Shown here in pieces: positions 1 through 7,936 of a DNA stretch of 20,444 nt. Under the pieces are notes generated by a model. The model worked only from the letters and a program-made list of their open reading frames with translations, ran no database searches and was not told the DNA's origin. The translations under genes and the position numbers were made by a program. The DNA is taken from positions 1-20,444 of the forward strand of contig CAJUOE010000168.1 of the NCBI GenBank assembly GCA_910587895.1. The letters are read 5' to 3'. The stretch is from an uncultured Lachnospiraceae bacterium. Its GTDB lineage: Bacteria > Bacillota > Clostridia > Lachnospirales > Lachnospiraceae. Positions within the stretch are counted from its first letter, which is position 1. The number at the start of each line of letters is the position of its first letter.

Positions 1-111
1 CGTTATCTGTGGGGGCTGGGGCTTGGAATCAGTTATTTTGCGCTCCTGTTGCTGATCACGCTGGGAGTATACCGTACGTTGAACGGAGATGCAGCACGTA
101 GGAGCCATTGA
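1..111 (+). pseudogene. C-terminally cut fragment of a TIGR04086-like membrane protein
   Basis: Frame 1 is open from the window edge to a TGA at 109-111. It encodes a hydrophobic segment (RYLWGLGLGISYF, then ALLLLITLGV, then YRTLNGD). This resembles the WGL..G..YF.LLL transmembrane segment of TIGR04086/YrzE-type proteins of Clostridia; that match is from memory of the family and is tentative. The proteins I recall continue with a further glycine-rich membrane segment, which is absent here. From about position 90 the DNA reads as hydrogenase sequence in a different frame, so the last residues of this frame (AARRSH) are probably not native. I read it as a gene interrupted at the junction. The N-terminus lies outside the window. 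Confidence 0.45.
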
Positions 112-1312
112 TTTTGCGCACCGTGGTTCCGATATGGAGATTTCTACCGCCTTCGGCAGGGATATTGCAGATACGAACTGCGTCAACTGCGGGCAGTGCG
201 CGGCAGTTTGTCCGACGGGCGCAATTACGATTAAGAACGATACCCATGACGTCTGGCAGGCCATCCACAGCAAGGATAAGCGCGTGGTGGTACAGATTGC
301 CCCGGCGGTACGTGTGGCAATCGGTGAGGCGTACGGCTATGATCCAGGTGAAAATACCATCGGCAAATTGATTGCATCCCTGCGTATGCTGGGCGTGGAC
401 GCTATTTTTGATACTTCTGTGGGAGCAGATTTAACCATTATGGAGGAATCTGAGGAACTGGTAGAGACCCTGGAGGAAGAGGGACGTAAATATCCGTTAT
501 TTACCTCCTGTTGTCCGGGCTGGATTCGCTTTGTAGAGACGAAATATCCGCATCTGATGCCTTACGTGTCTACTTCCAAATCCCCGATGCAGATGTTTGG
601 CGCGGTGATCAAGGAATATTACCGCAAACAGGATAAGAAGGAACACAAAGAGACGGTGTCTGTGGCTATCATGCCGTGTACTGCCAAGAAATTTGAGGCG
701 TCCAGGGATGAGTTCAAAAAAGACGGAATTCCTTACGTGGATTACGTGCTGACTTCCGAAGAGGTCATCGGCATGTTGAAAGAGATTGGTATCCGTTTTG
801 AACGTTTGGAGCCGGAGGCATACGATATGCCGTTCTCCATTTTCTCCGGTGCAGGCGTGATTTTTGGTGCGACCGGAGGCGTAACGGAAGCAGCAGTCCG
901 CAAGGTTGTATCGGATAAGAGCCATAAGACGCTCAAGGAAATCGAGTTCAGCGGCGTCCGCGGCATGGAGGGCGTCAAGGAATTCTCTGTTGATTTAGAT
1001 GGAAGAAGCGTAAGGATTGGCGTTGTCAGCGGCCTTGGCAATGCAGACCGGCTGATCCGCAAGATTGAGAGCGGCGAGGAGCATTTCGATTTTGTGGAGG
1101 TCATGGCCTGTGCAGGCGGATGCGTAGCCGGAGCCGGACAACCATTCGCGCGTTCCACAGAGAAGAGGATGCGTGCAGAAGGACTCTATAAGAATGACAA
1201 GGCGCTCCAGATTAAGCGCAGCGAGGATAATCCGGTGGTAGATTCCCTGTACAGGGATTTGCTCAAGAACCGTGAGCATGAGCTTTTGCACGTGCATTAC
1301 AATACTAAATAA
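89..1312 (+). CDS. [FeFe] hydrogenase catalytic subunit, N-terminally truncated
   Basis: This is the H-cluster domain of an iron-only hydrogenase, which interconverts protons plus electrons and H2 in the cytoplasm, usually with ferredoxin or NADH as partner. Numbering from 89, all three signature motifs are present: TSCCPGW (139-145), MPCTAKKFEA (195-204) and MACAGGCVAGAGQP (339-352). C142, C197, C341 and C345 are the expected H-cluster ligands and C141 the proton-transfer cysteine. The small-subunit-like tail is present at the C-terminus. One CxxCxxCxxxC motif remains (C31, C34, C37, C41). Its partner quartet, which together with it completes the two [4Fe-4S] clusters, and the usual upstream His-ligated and [2Fe-2S] domains are missing. 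Group A enzymes run to about 560-580 residues; this frame has 407. ACGGAG lies directly against the ATG, too close for a normal ribosome binding site, so the start is doubtful. Homology begins abruptly at MQHVGAIDF, which in relatives lies inside the ferredoxin domain. Either this is a gene remnant or the junction is an assembly error. Confidence 0.85.
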   Translation: MQHVGAIDFAHRGSDMEISTAFGRDIADTNCVNCGQCAAVCPTGAITIKNDTHDVWQAIHSKDKRVVVQIAPAVRVAIGEAYGYDPGENTIGKLIASLRMLGVDAIFDTSVGADLTIMEESEELVETLEEEGRKYPLFTSCCPGWIRFVETKYPHLMPYVSTSKSPMQMFGAVIKEYYRKQDKKEHKETVSVAIMPCTAKKFEASRDEFKKDGIPYVDYVLTSEEVIGMLKEIGIRFERLEPEAYDMPFSIFSGAGVIFGATGGVTEAAVRKVVSDKSHKTLKEIEFSGVRGMEGVKEFSVDLDGRSVRIGVVSGLGNADRLIRKIESGEEHFDFVEVMACAGGCVAGAGQPFARSTEKRMRAEGLYKNDKALQIKRSEDNPVVDSLYRDLLKNREHELLHVHYNTK

Positions 1313-1377
1313 ATTCGTGTTTCATGCCGAAACATATAGCAGGTAACATTTGTAAAATGATGGCAAAGGAGGACGGT

Positions 1378-2094
1378 ATGAATATTTCGTTGACGAATAT
1401 TGGAACAGATACATACAAACATGGCTCTGTTCTTGCCGGGAACCTGCCCATCCTGCAAGGCGGCGGACTGAATGGACTCAAGAGCACGCAGGAAAAGATG
1501 GAGCGGCAGCAGCAGACGCAGGGTGAAATTGCGTTCTGGGAGAAACAGAAGGAGAACCTCAAAGAGCACGAATGCGAGACTCCGGAGGAGATTGCCGAGA
1601 AGCTGAAGACGCTGCATGGCTATGAGGATGAGATTGCAGCGGCTAAGAAAGCGTTTAACAGCGAGCAGATGTGGCATGTCATGGACGAGGCGCGGGAGCT
1701 GGGCGAGAAGATTGCAGAGGCTGCCGAGGATATGGAGCCGAAGACAGCCGAAGAGAGACGCGAGGACATGGCAGAAGAGGCTATGGGCACGGACGAGAGC
1801 AAGAGCACGATGGAAGAGATGATGGAAGACGTCTCAGACCTTTCCGAGGACATGGAGGCCGTGGAAGAGAACACCGAGGCCTTAGAGGAGCTTACCGAAC
1901 AGACCGAAGACCTGCAGGAGGCGAAAGAGGCGCAGGATGCATTGGAAGAGCAGGCGGCGCGCATTCAGGAGCAAAAGCAGGCTGAGGAACTGGAAGAAGA
2001 GAAACTTGCAGTCAGAAGGGAACTGCGCAATCTGGAAGCGTATCAGACGTCCGAGAAGAATCCCTATTACCGGGGCGTGGATGTTCTGGTTTAG
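1378..2094 (+). CDS. Acidic coiled-coil protein of unknown function
   Basis: The 238-residue protein matches no named family that I recognise. I chose ATG 1378 because AAAGGAGG ends five bases before it; a start at 1324 has no ribosome binding site. The first 30 or so residues are polar and glycine-rich (NISLTNIGTDTYKHGSVLAGNLP). From about residue 35 to 225 the chain is almost entirely charged helix rich in Glu, Lys and Gln, with heptad-like spacing (LSEDMEAVEENTEALEELTE and similar), which predicts a long coiled coil. There is no signal peptide, membrane segment or cysteine cluster apart from one Cys near residue 64. The tail YYRGVDVLV is the only other non-helical piece. The gene sits 65 bp after the hydrogenase gene, with no terminator visible between them. 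A structural or scaffold role is possible but is only a guess. Confidence 0.8.
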   Translation: MNISLTNIGTDTYKHGSVLAGNLPILQGGGLNGLKSTQEKMERQQQTQGEIAFWEKQKENLKEHECETPEEIAEKLKTLHGYEDEIAAAKKAFNSEQMWHVMDEARELGEKIAEAAEDMEPKTAEERREDMAEEAMGTDESKSTMEEMMEDVSDLSEDMEAVEENTEALEELTEQTEDLQEAKEAQDALEEQAARIQEQKQAEELEEEKLAVRRELRNLEAYQTSEKNPYYRGVDVLV

Positions 2095-2137
2095 CCGATA
2101 CTGCCCTAAGTAAGGCAAATTGATAAAGGCATATCCA

Positions 2138-2214
2138 TGTCGGGCTACGCCGACAGGAATCCATAAGAAGAGGGAATCCATAAAGCCATATGGCAAAAGG
2201 GATTCCCTCTTCTT
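2138..2214. terminator. Nested inverted repeats between convergent genes
   Basis: A perfect 15-bp inverted repeat has arms at 2165-2179 (AAGAAGAGGGAATCC) and 2200-2214. The 20-base loop itself holds the palindrome GCCATATGGC (2185-2194). A smaller hairpin precedes it (TGTCGG 2138-2143 with CCGACA 2150-2155). It lies between the converging ends of the coiled-coil gene and the DUF4097 gene, so two-way termination is the simplest role. Neither strand has a run of T after the stem, so it is not a textbook intrinsic terminator. An RNA-protecting or dispersed repeat hairpin is an alternative. Confidence 0.55.
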
Positions 2215-2230
2215 AGCGTGTGGAAATGCA

Positions 2231-3286
2231 TTAGCGGATAACAATGTTTCCGCTTTCGCTTCCAATGATGATTTCAGATTCCTTTCCATTATCTTTCTGA
2301 TATTGGCTCGTGCCGTCCTCGTCCGAGGGAAGGGTCTTGCCATCCAGCTTGATAGTGCCGTAAGAGGCATTTAAGTCGTAATTGTATTCGGAGGATTTAT
2401 TGGCAAGGTCGAGCGTAATGTCTCCGTAGGCATTTTTGATTTCTGTATCTCCAAGTGTGGCGTCAAGCAGTTTCAGATTGCCGGACTCAATGGAAATATC
2501 GCTTTGTTTTACGGTGGTTTCATTTACGGAGCAGTTTCCATACTCGTTGGACAGCATGAGGCTGTCCGTTTCCAGCCTGGAAAGCGCGAGATTGCCGCTT
2601 TCCAGTTTTAAGGCTGTCCGGTTAGCGGCCTTGAAACTGTCTGCGGAAATATTACCGTATTCATTGGTGATTTCCAGGGTATCGCAGTCGATGCTGCCGA
2701 GTTCAATGTTGCCGGAGTCTGCGGTAATGGATATATTATCGCCGGAAAAACTACCAGATTCCAGGTTGCCGTATTCCGCACGGATATCAATGTTTTTCGC
2801 CTGTATGTCTCCAAGTTCAATGTTTCCGCTCTCAGAAGAAAGTTGCAGCAAGTTAAAATACTGTTCTTCCGGAACATATAAGTTTACATAAAATGGATCG
2901 CTATTCGCGAAAGAATATCTGGAATTGAAAAAGAGATGGAACCCTGTGCGGTATCTTAATTGGGTGGCTCCTTCCTGAAAACAGAATTTGTTGCCGTTTA
3001 CGCTATATTCTGGTTTTTCACAGGAGCCGTCCATCCGGTATTCCAGATAGTAACCGTCTGCGGGGACAATGAAGAGGTCGCAGTAGCTTAATTTGATTGT
3101 AATGTCTGAAAATTCATCCAGCTTTGTTTTTTCTAATTCCCATGCCTTAATGGGGGTGCGTTTACTGGCGGCTTTGGAATGGACGGTATCCCCCTGCCTG
3201 ATTCCCTGGGTGATGATGATGCCGGAACATACAATGCCAAAGAGAATGGCGATGCCGGCGATAGCGGTAATAAGTTTATTTTTCAT
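2231..3286 (-). CDS. Membrane-anchored DUF4097 beta-repeat protein
   Basis: This 351-residue protein begins with a short charged stretch and one hydrophobic segment (about residues 5-27, ITAIAGIAILFGIVCSGIII). That fits an N-terminal membrane anchor with the rest outside the cell. Residues 150-351 form a repeat with a period of 19-20 residues in which SGN and YGN turns alternate (SGN 153, YGN 172, SGN 191, YGN 210, SGN 230, YGN 249, SGN 268, YGD 287, YGT 309, SGN 345). This is the solenoid-like strand repeat typical of DUF4097 (putative adhesin) proteins. Members often occur near envelope-stress or toastrack-type genes, but no such partner is visible here. AGGAGGG precedes the ATG by nine bases and lies in the arm of a strong hairpin, which suggests control of translation. 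A promoter is visible just upstream. Its ligand or function cannot be told from the sequence. Confidence 0.85.
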   Translation of the reverse strand: MKNKLITAIAGIAILFGIVCSGIIITQGIRQGDTVHSKAASKRTPIKAWELEKTKLDEFSDITIKLSYCDLFIVPADGYYLEYRMDGSCEKPEYSVNGNKFCFQEGATQLRYRTGFHLFFNSRYSFANSDPFYVNLYVPEEQYFNLLQLSSESGNIELGDIQAKNIDIRAEYGNLESGSFSGDNISITADSGNIELGSIDCDTLEITNEYGNISADSFKAANRTALKLESGNLALSRLETDSLMLSNEYGNCSVNETTVKQSDISIESGNLKLLDATLGDTEIKNAYGDITLDLANKSSEYNYDLNASYGTIKLDGKTLPSDEDGTSQYQKDNGKESEIIIGSESGNIVIR

Positions 3287-3293
3287 ATGTATT

Positions 3294-3336
3294 GCCCTCC
3301 TGTATCGTTCTATTAGTTAAAACGATGCGGGAGGGC
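3294..3336 (-). promoter_or_regulatory. Leader hairpin covering the DUF4097 ribosome binding site
   Basis: In the minus-strand RNA the arms are 3336-3321 and 3309-3294. They are 16 nt each and pair at 14 of 16 positions with two C-A mismatches, around an 11-nt loop. The downstream arm contains AGGAGGG, the ribosome binding site of the gene starting at 3286. The pairing would hide that site, so a thermometer, ligand-responsive or protein-responsive switch is possible. There is no poly-U tail, so it is not a terminator. Confidence 0.6.
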
Positions 3337-3360
3337 AGTTGACTTCAAAATTTCCAGCTA

Positions 3361-3390
3361 ATAATAAATTTTATGGGATGGGCGTATCAA
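3361..3390 (-). promoter_or_regulatory. Promoter of the DUF4097 gene
   Basis: On the minus strand, TTGATA (3390-3385) is followed after 18 bp by TATTAT (3366-3361). Each hexamer matches the sigma-A consensus at five of six positions. The predicted start near 3354 would give a leader of roughly 65-70 nt that includes the hairpin at 3294-3336. Confidence 0.6.
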
Positions 3391-3418
3391 ATCCGCAGCC
3401 GGATTTATCGTCCGGACG
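3389..3418 (-). terminator. Weak hairpins after the activase gene
   Basis: AAATCCG (3389-3395) pairs with CGGATTT (3400-3406) around a 4-base loop, and the palindrome CGTCCGGACG lies at 3409-3418. Both come directly after the activase stop codon on the minus strand and overlap the -35 box of the next promoter. The stems are short and the T run is only three bases, so termination would be leaky at best. Confidence 0.3.
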
Positions 3419-3421
3419 GAT

Positions 3422-6400
3422 TTATACATCCGCCTGGTTGTGCTGTTTTGCCAGATTTTTCTGTGCGGTCGAGAGCATTAGTTTGATACGGTTGAGCTGA
3501 TTTACCTCAGATGCGCCCGGGTCGTAGTCGATGGCAACAATATTGGCAAGCGGGTATTGGTGGCGGATTTCCTTGATAACGCCTTTGCCCACAACATGGT
3601 TCGGCAGGCAGCCAAACGGCTGTGCGCATACGATATTCGTGGTGCCGGAGTGAATCAGCTCTAACATCTCTCCGGTAAGGAACCACCCCTCTCCGGTCTG
3701 GTTGCCCTGCGATACGATGGGGGTTGCGTATTTTGCCAGCGTTTCAATGTGTGCCGGGGCCTCAAAATGGCGGCTTTTTTCGAATTCTTTGCGTGCCGCG
3801 CTGCGCACCCATTCCAACGCCCGGATGCCGAGATTGGCGTTTCTCGCGCTGGATTTCTTCGTACCCAGATGTTTGGCCTTAAAGTTCTGGTTGTAGAAAC
3901 AGTAGAGCAAAAAATCCGTCAAATCCGGCACAACAGCCTCCGCGCCTTCCGCCTCCAAAAGCTCCACCAGATAATTGTTAGCGGCGGGCAGGAATTTGAC
4001 AAGAATTTCACCCACAACGCCGACCCTGGGCTTTCTGGCATCTGTCATGGACAGGTTGTCAAAATCCCGGATGATTTCACGGCAGAGCCGTTTAAATTTC
4101 CGGTGGGAAGGTCTTTTTTGTGCGGAAACAAAGTCAATGCATTTCTGTTTCCATTTCTCATGCAGCGCATTGGCGCTTCCGGGAACTGCCTCATAAGGTC
4201 TGGTGCGGTAGAGGCAGCGCATGAAAATATCACCGAATATCAGGCCGTACAATGCCCTCTGCAGTAACGGGAGGGAGAGCTTAAATCCGGGATTTCCCTC
4301 AAGGCCGCTTAAGTTGACGGAGATAACTGGGATATCCGGATAACCGGCTTTTTCCAGGGCGCGCCGAATAAATCCGATGTAATTGGACGCACGGCAGCCG
4401 CCTCCGGTCTGGGTGATGATCACGGCAGTCCGCGCAAGGTCGTATTTGCCGGAGAGAATGGCGTCCATAATCTGTCCCACTACCATCATCGACGGATAGC
4501 AGGCGTCGTTGTTGACGTAGCGCAGACCTGTGTTCACGGCGGTCTTGCCATCATTGTCAAGCAGCTCCAGATGGTAGCCGGAAGCATTGAATGCCGGCTG
4601 TATCATCTCGAAATGCATGGGTGACATCTGAGGACAGAGGATGGTGTAATTCTTGCGCATTTCCTCGGTAAATACCACGCGTTTGTATTGATAGGGCGTG
4701 GCAGGACACGTTGCTTTCTGCTTTTCTTTGACCCGCAATGCGGACAGCAGGGAGCGGATGCGGATGCGCGCCGCGCCCAGGTTATTGACTTCGTCAATCT
4801 TTAAGCAGGTGTAAATCTTGCCTGATTTTGATAAAATGTCGTTTACCTGGTCGGTCGTAACCGCGTCCAGCCCGCATCCGAACGAATTCAGCTGAATTAA
4901 GTCCAGATCCTGCCTCGTCTTTACAAAGTTTGCGGCTGCATACAGCCTGGAGTGGTACATCCACTGATCCATCACCATCAGGGGCCGTTCGACTTCCTGC
5001 AAATGGGAGACGGAGTCCTCCGTCAAAACGGCGATGCCATAAGACGTGATAAGTTCAGGAATGCCATGGTTGATTTCCGGGTCGGTATGGTAGGGGCGTC
5101 CGGCAAGGACGATGCCCCGGCGTCCATGTTCTTCCATATACTGGAGCGTCTCTTCCCCTTTGCGCCTTATCTCTGCACGCACGGCGGCAAGTTCCTTCCA
5201 GCCGGCGTCCACGGCGGATTGTACTTCCTGCGCAGATATGGAAAATTCTTTTGCAAATACCTGTTTCAACTGCTCTGCGAGTACCTCGCTGGAGGCAAAG
5301 GACATAAAGGGATTTAAGAAACGCACCTGGCCGGAGGTGATTTCATCCACATTGTTCTTGATATTCTCCGCATAGGAAGTGACGATCGGGCAGTTGTAGT
5401 GGTTGACGGCGTCCGGAAATTCATTTCTCTCGTAGGGAATGCAGGGATAAAATATGAAATCCGCCTGATGCTGAATCAGCCAGGAAATATGTCCATGCGC
5501 CAGTTTTGCGGGGTAACATTCCGACTCGCTGGGAATGGATTCAATGCCAAGCTCATATATTTTGCGTGTGGACTGCGGGGACAGCAGTGTGCGGAATCCC
5601 AGTACACGGAAAAATACGGCCCAGAAAGGGTAGTCCTCGTACATATTCAGCACCCTTGGGATTCCCACGGTACCGCGGACGGCGTCTTCCTCTGACAAAG
5701 GTTCGTAGTCGAAGAGGCGTCTGTTTTTGTAGTCGAAGAGATTCGGAATCTGTTCTTTATTTTTCTCTTTGCCCAGTCCTTTTTCACAGCGATTTCCGGT
5801 GATGAAACTGCGGTTGCCGGAAAAACGGTTGATGGTCAGCAGGCAGTGATTGGTACAGCCCTGGCAGCGCGATAATTTCGTCTCCACCTCCAGCCGCTCA
5901 ATCTCTTCGATGGGGAGCATGGTGGTATTCGGATTGTCTTCGTAACGTTCCCTGGCGATGAGGGCTGCGCCGAAAGCACCCATGATACCTGCGATGTCCG
6001 GCCTTACCGCTTCGCAGCCGGAGATTTTCTCGAAACTTCTTAAGACGGCGTCATTGTAGAACGTCCCGCCCTGTACCACGATATGTTTGCCAAGGTCTTT
6101 GGCGTCGCTGACCTTGATTACCTTAAACAGCGCGTTTTTGATGACGGAGTAGGCGAGTCCTGCGGAAATATCCGAGACGTCCGCGCCTTCCTTCTGCGCC
6201 TGCTTTACCTTGGAATTCATAAATACCGTGCAGCGTGTGCCCAGATCAATCGGATGTCTGGCAAAAAGTGCTGCCTGCGCGAATTCTTCGACGGAGTAGT
6301 TTAAGGAATTGGCGAAGGTTTCAATAAAGGAGCCGCACCCGGAGGAACATGCCTCGTTCAGCTGCACGCTGTCTACGGTCTGGTTTTTGATTTTGATGCA

Positions 6401-7687
6401 TTTCATGTCCTGACCGCCGATATCCAGGATGCAGTCAACATCGGGGTTGAAGAAGGCGGCGGCATAGTAGTGCGCCACGGTCTCTACCTCTCCTTCGTCG
6501 AGCAGGAAGGCGGACTTTAACAAAGCCTCCCCATATCCGGTGGAGCAGGAATGCACGATCTTGGCCTGTTCGGGAAGCAGCGCATGGATTTCCTTCAACG
6601 CAAGCGTGGCTGTTGCCAGGGGATTGCCGTTGTTGCTGCTGTAGAAGGAATAGAGCAAAGAGCCGTCTTCTCCGACCAGCGCGACTTTCGTCGTTGTGGA
6701 GCCGGCGTCGATGCCCAGATAGCAGTTTCCCTGATAAGTGGACAGATCTTCGGTGATGACGTGGTGTTTCTCGTGGCGTTTTTGAAACCGTTCATAGTCT
6801 GCAAGATCCGCAAACAGCGGTTCCATACGCTCTACCTCGAATTCCATGTGGAGATCGGAGGAAAGTTTCTTAAGGATGCCCTTAAGCTCCATGGTGATTT
6901 CCGGTTTATGGTTTAACGCAGAGCCGATTGCCGCAAACAGGTGCGAGTGGTCGGGTGCGATGATGTGTTCACTGTCCAGTTTCAGGGTGCGGATAAAAGC
7001 CTGCTTTAATTCCGGCAGGAAATGCAGCGGCCCGCCCAGAAATGCGACGTGTCCGCGAATCGGTTTTCCACAGGCTAGCCCGGAGATGGTCTGATTGACG
7101 ACCGCCTGAAAAATGGAGGCGGATAAGTCCTCTTTCGACGCGCCTTCGTTGATCAGCGGCTGGATGTCGGTCTTGGCAAACACACCGCATCGCGCTGCAA
7201 TCGGGTAAATGGCCTTATAATTTTTGGCATAATTATTCAGCCCGGTGGCGTCTGTCTGCAGCAGGGACGCCATCTGGTCTATAAAAGAGCCGGTGCCTCC
7301 GGCACAGATGCCGTTCATGCGCTGCTCCACATTGCCGCCTTCAAAATAGATGATTTTGGCGTCCTCACCGCCCAGCTCGATTGCGACGTCTGTCTGGGGA
7401 GCGTAATCCTGTAACGCGGACGATACGGCGATGACTTCCTGCACAAAGGGGATTTCCAGGTGGTTTGCGAGGGTGAGGCCTCCGGAGCCGGTAATCATCG
7501 GGGACAGGACAACGTTTCCAATCATATCCTGCGCCTCTGCCAGCAGATGGGAGAGTGTCTCACGGATATTTGCAAAATGTCGTTCGTAGTCCGAGAAGAC
7601 GATCTCGTTCTGTTCGTTTAATATGGCGATTTTGACTGTTGTTGAGCCAATATCAATGCCTAATCTATGTAAACTCTGTTTTTCCAT
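3422..7687 (-). CDS. Large 2-hydroxyacyl-CoA dehydratase activase-like protein (two ATPase domains)
   Basis: This single 1421-residue protein carries two BadF/BadG/HgdC-type ASKHA ATPase domains and a dehydratase-like C-terminal part. The first ATPase has LGIDIGSTTVKIAIL (9-23), GGEDAK (106-111) and the cluster cysteines C128 (GICAGGTGS) and C167. The second has LGIDAGSTTTKVAL (324-337), GGQDMK (424-429), and C447/C451 (ACSSGCGS) with C486. After about residue 600 come CQGCTNHC, a DUF2229-type region, and a C-terminal region resembling the D-component of 2-hydroxyglutaryl-CoA dehydratase (GGGCRASNYIGF, CAQPFGCLPNHVVGKGV). Known activases use ATP to push an electron into radical dehydratases. 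The physiological substrate of this giant form is unknown to me. The length is normal for the family, around 1400-1450. GGAGG sits upstream of the ATG. It forms its own unit; no separate dehydratase A/B subunits or CoA-transferase genes are nearby. Confidence 0.9.
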   Translation of the reverse strand: MEKQSLHRLGIDIGSTTVKIAILNEQNEIVFSDYERHFANIRETLSHLLAEAQDMIGNVVLSPMITGSGGLTLANHLEIPFVQEVIAVSSALQDYAPQTDVAIELGGEDAKIIYFEGGNVEQRMNGICAGGTGSFIDQMASLLQTDATGLNNYAKNYKAIYPIAARCGVFAKTDIQPLINEGASKEDLSASIFQAVVNQTISGLACGKPIRGHVAFLGGPLHFLPELKQAFIRTLKLDSEHIIAPDHSHLFAAIGSALNHKPEITMELKGILKKLSSDLHMEFEVERMEPLFADLADYERFQKRHEKHHVITEDLSTYQGNCYLGIDAGSTTTKVALVGEDGSLLYSFYSSNNGNPLATATLALKEIHALLPEQAKIVHSCSTGYGEALLKSAFLLDEGEVETVAHYYAAAFFNPDVDCILDIGGQDMKCIKIKNQTVDSVQLNEACSSGCGSFIETFANSLNYSVEEFAQAALFARHPIDLGTRCTVFMNSKVKQAQKEGADVSDISAGLAYSVIKNALFKVIKVSDAKDLGKHIVVQGGTFYNDAVLRSFEKISGCEAVRPDIAGIMGAFGAALIARERYEDNPNTTMLPIEEIERLEVETKLSRCQGCTNHCLLTINRFSGNRSFITGNRCEKGLGKEKNKEQIPNLFDYKNRRLFDYEPLSEEDAVRGTVGIPRVLNMYEDYPFWAVFFRVLGFRTLLSPQSTRKIYELGIESIPSESECYPAKLAHGHISWLIQHQADFIFYPCIPYERNEFPDAVNHYNCPIVTSYAENIKNNVDEITSGQVRFLNPFMSFASSEVLAEQLKQVFAKEFSISAQEVQSAVDAGWKELAAVRAEIRRKGEETLQYMEEHGRRGIVLAGRPYHTDPEINHGIPELITSYGIAVLTEDSVSHLQEVERPLMVMDQWMYHSRLYAAANFVKTRQDLDLIQLNSFGCGLDAVTTDQVNDILSKSGKIYTCLKIDEVNNLGAARIRIRSLLSALRVKEKQKATCPATPYQYKRVVFTEEMRKNYTILCPQMSPMHFEMIQPAFNASGYHLELLDNDGKTAVNTGLRYVNNDACYPSMMVVGQIMDAILSGKYDLARTAVIITQTGGGCRASNYIGFIRRALEKAGYPDIPVISVNLSGLEGNPGFKLSLPLLQRALYGLIFGDIFMRCLYRTRPYEAVPGSANALHEKWKQKCIDFVSAQKRPSHRKFKRLCREIIRDFDNLSMTDARKPRVGVVGEILVKFLPAANNYLVELLEAEGAEAVVPDLTDFLLYCFYNQNFKAKHLGTKKSSARNANLGIRALEWVRSAARKEFEKSRHFEAPAHIETLAKYATPIVSQGNQTGEGWFLTGEMLELIHSGTTNIVCAQPFGCLPNHVVGKGVIKEIRHQYPLANIVAIDYDPGASEVNQLNRIKLMLSTAQKNLAKQHNQADV

Positions 7688-7763
7688 AAAGTATGACCTC
7701 CAAATTCTTTTGGCAATTTCTACCTATTAAAATGTTAGAATTGTTCCAAAAGCGAACACGGTT

Positions 7764-7792
7764 ATTATACGACAGGAAATAACAAAAAACAA
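7764..7792 (-). promoter_or_regulatory. Promoter of the activase gene
   Basis: On the minus strand, TTGTTT (7792-7787) and a perfect TATAAT (7769-7764) are separated by 17 bp. The -35 box is poor (three of six), but the spacing and -10 box are ideal. Transcription would start near 7757, about 70 nt before the ATG. The surrounding intergenic DNA is very A/T rich. Confidence 0.6.
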
Positions 7793-7815
7793 TTCATTTT
7801 TTCAGATTTTATTTT

Positions 7816-7892
7816 TTGTTTATAAAATTGTTTTCACTTAATATATGCACAAACCGCCCGGGTAGAACCGTTTGGAAAACCGTGAATATAAT
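7816..7892 (+). promoter_or_regulatory. Candidate promoters of the LysM gene
   Basis: Two options are visible on the plus strand. One is TTGTTT (7816-7821), 17 bp, TAATAT (7839-7844). The other is a perfect TATAAT at 7887-7892 with no good -35 box at the right distance. Either would serve the gene starting at 7937. I cannot decide between them from sequence alone. Confidence 0.4.
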
Positions 7893-7936
7893 AGTTACAA
7901 AGAAAATGTGTTAAAAATGATGGAGGAAAGAAGATT

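Noticed and set aside
2436..2891. Plus-strand frame opposite the DUF4097 repeats
   Set aside because: Its Ser/Leu/Pro-rich repeats are just the complement of the SGN/YGN repeats, and it has no ribosome binding site.
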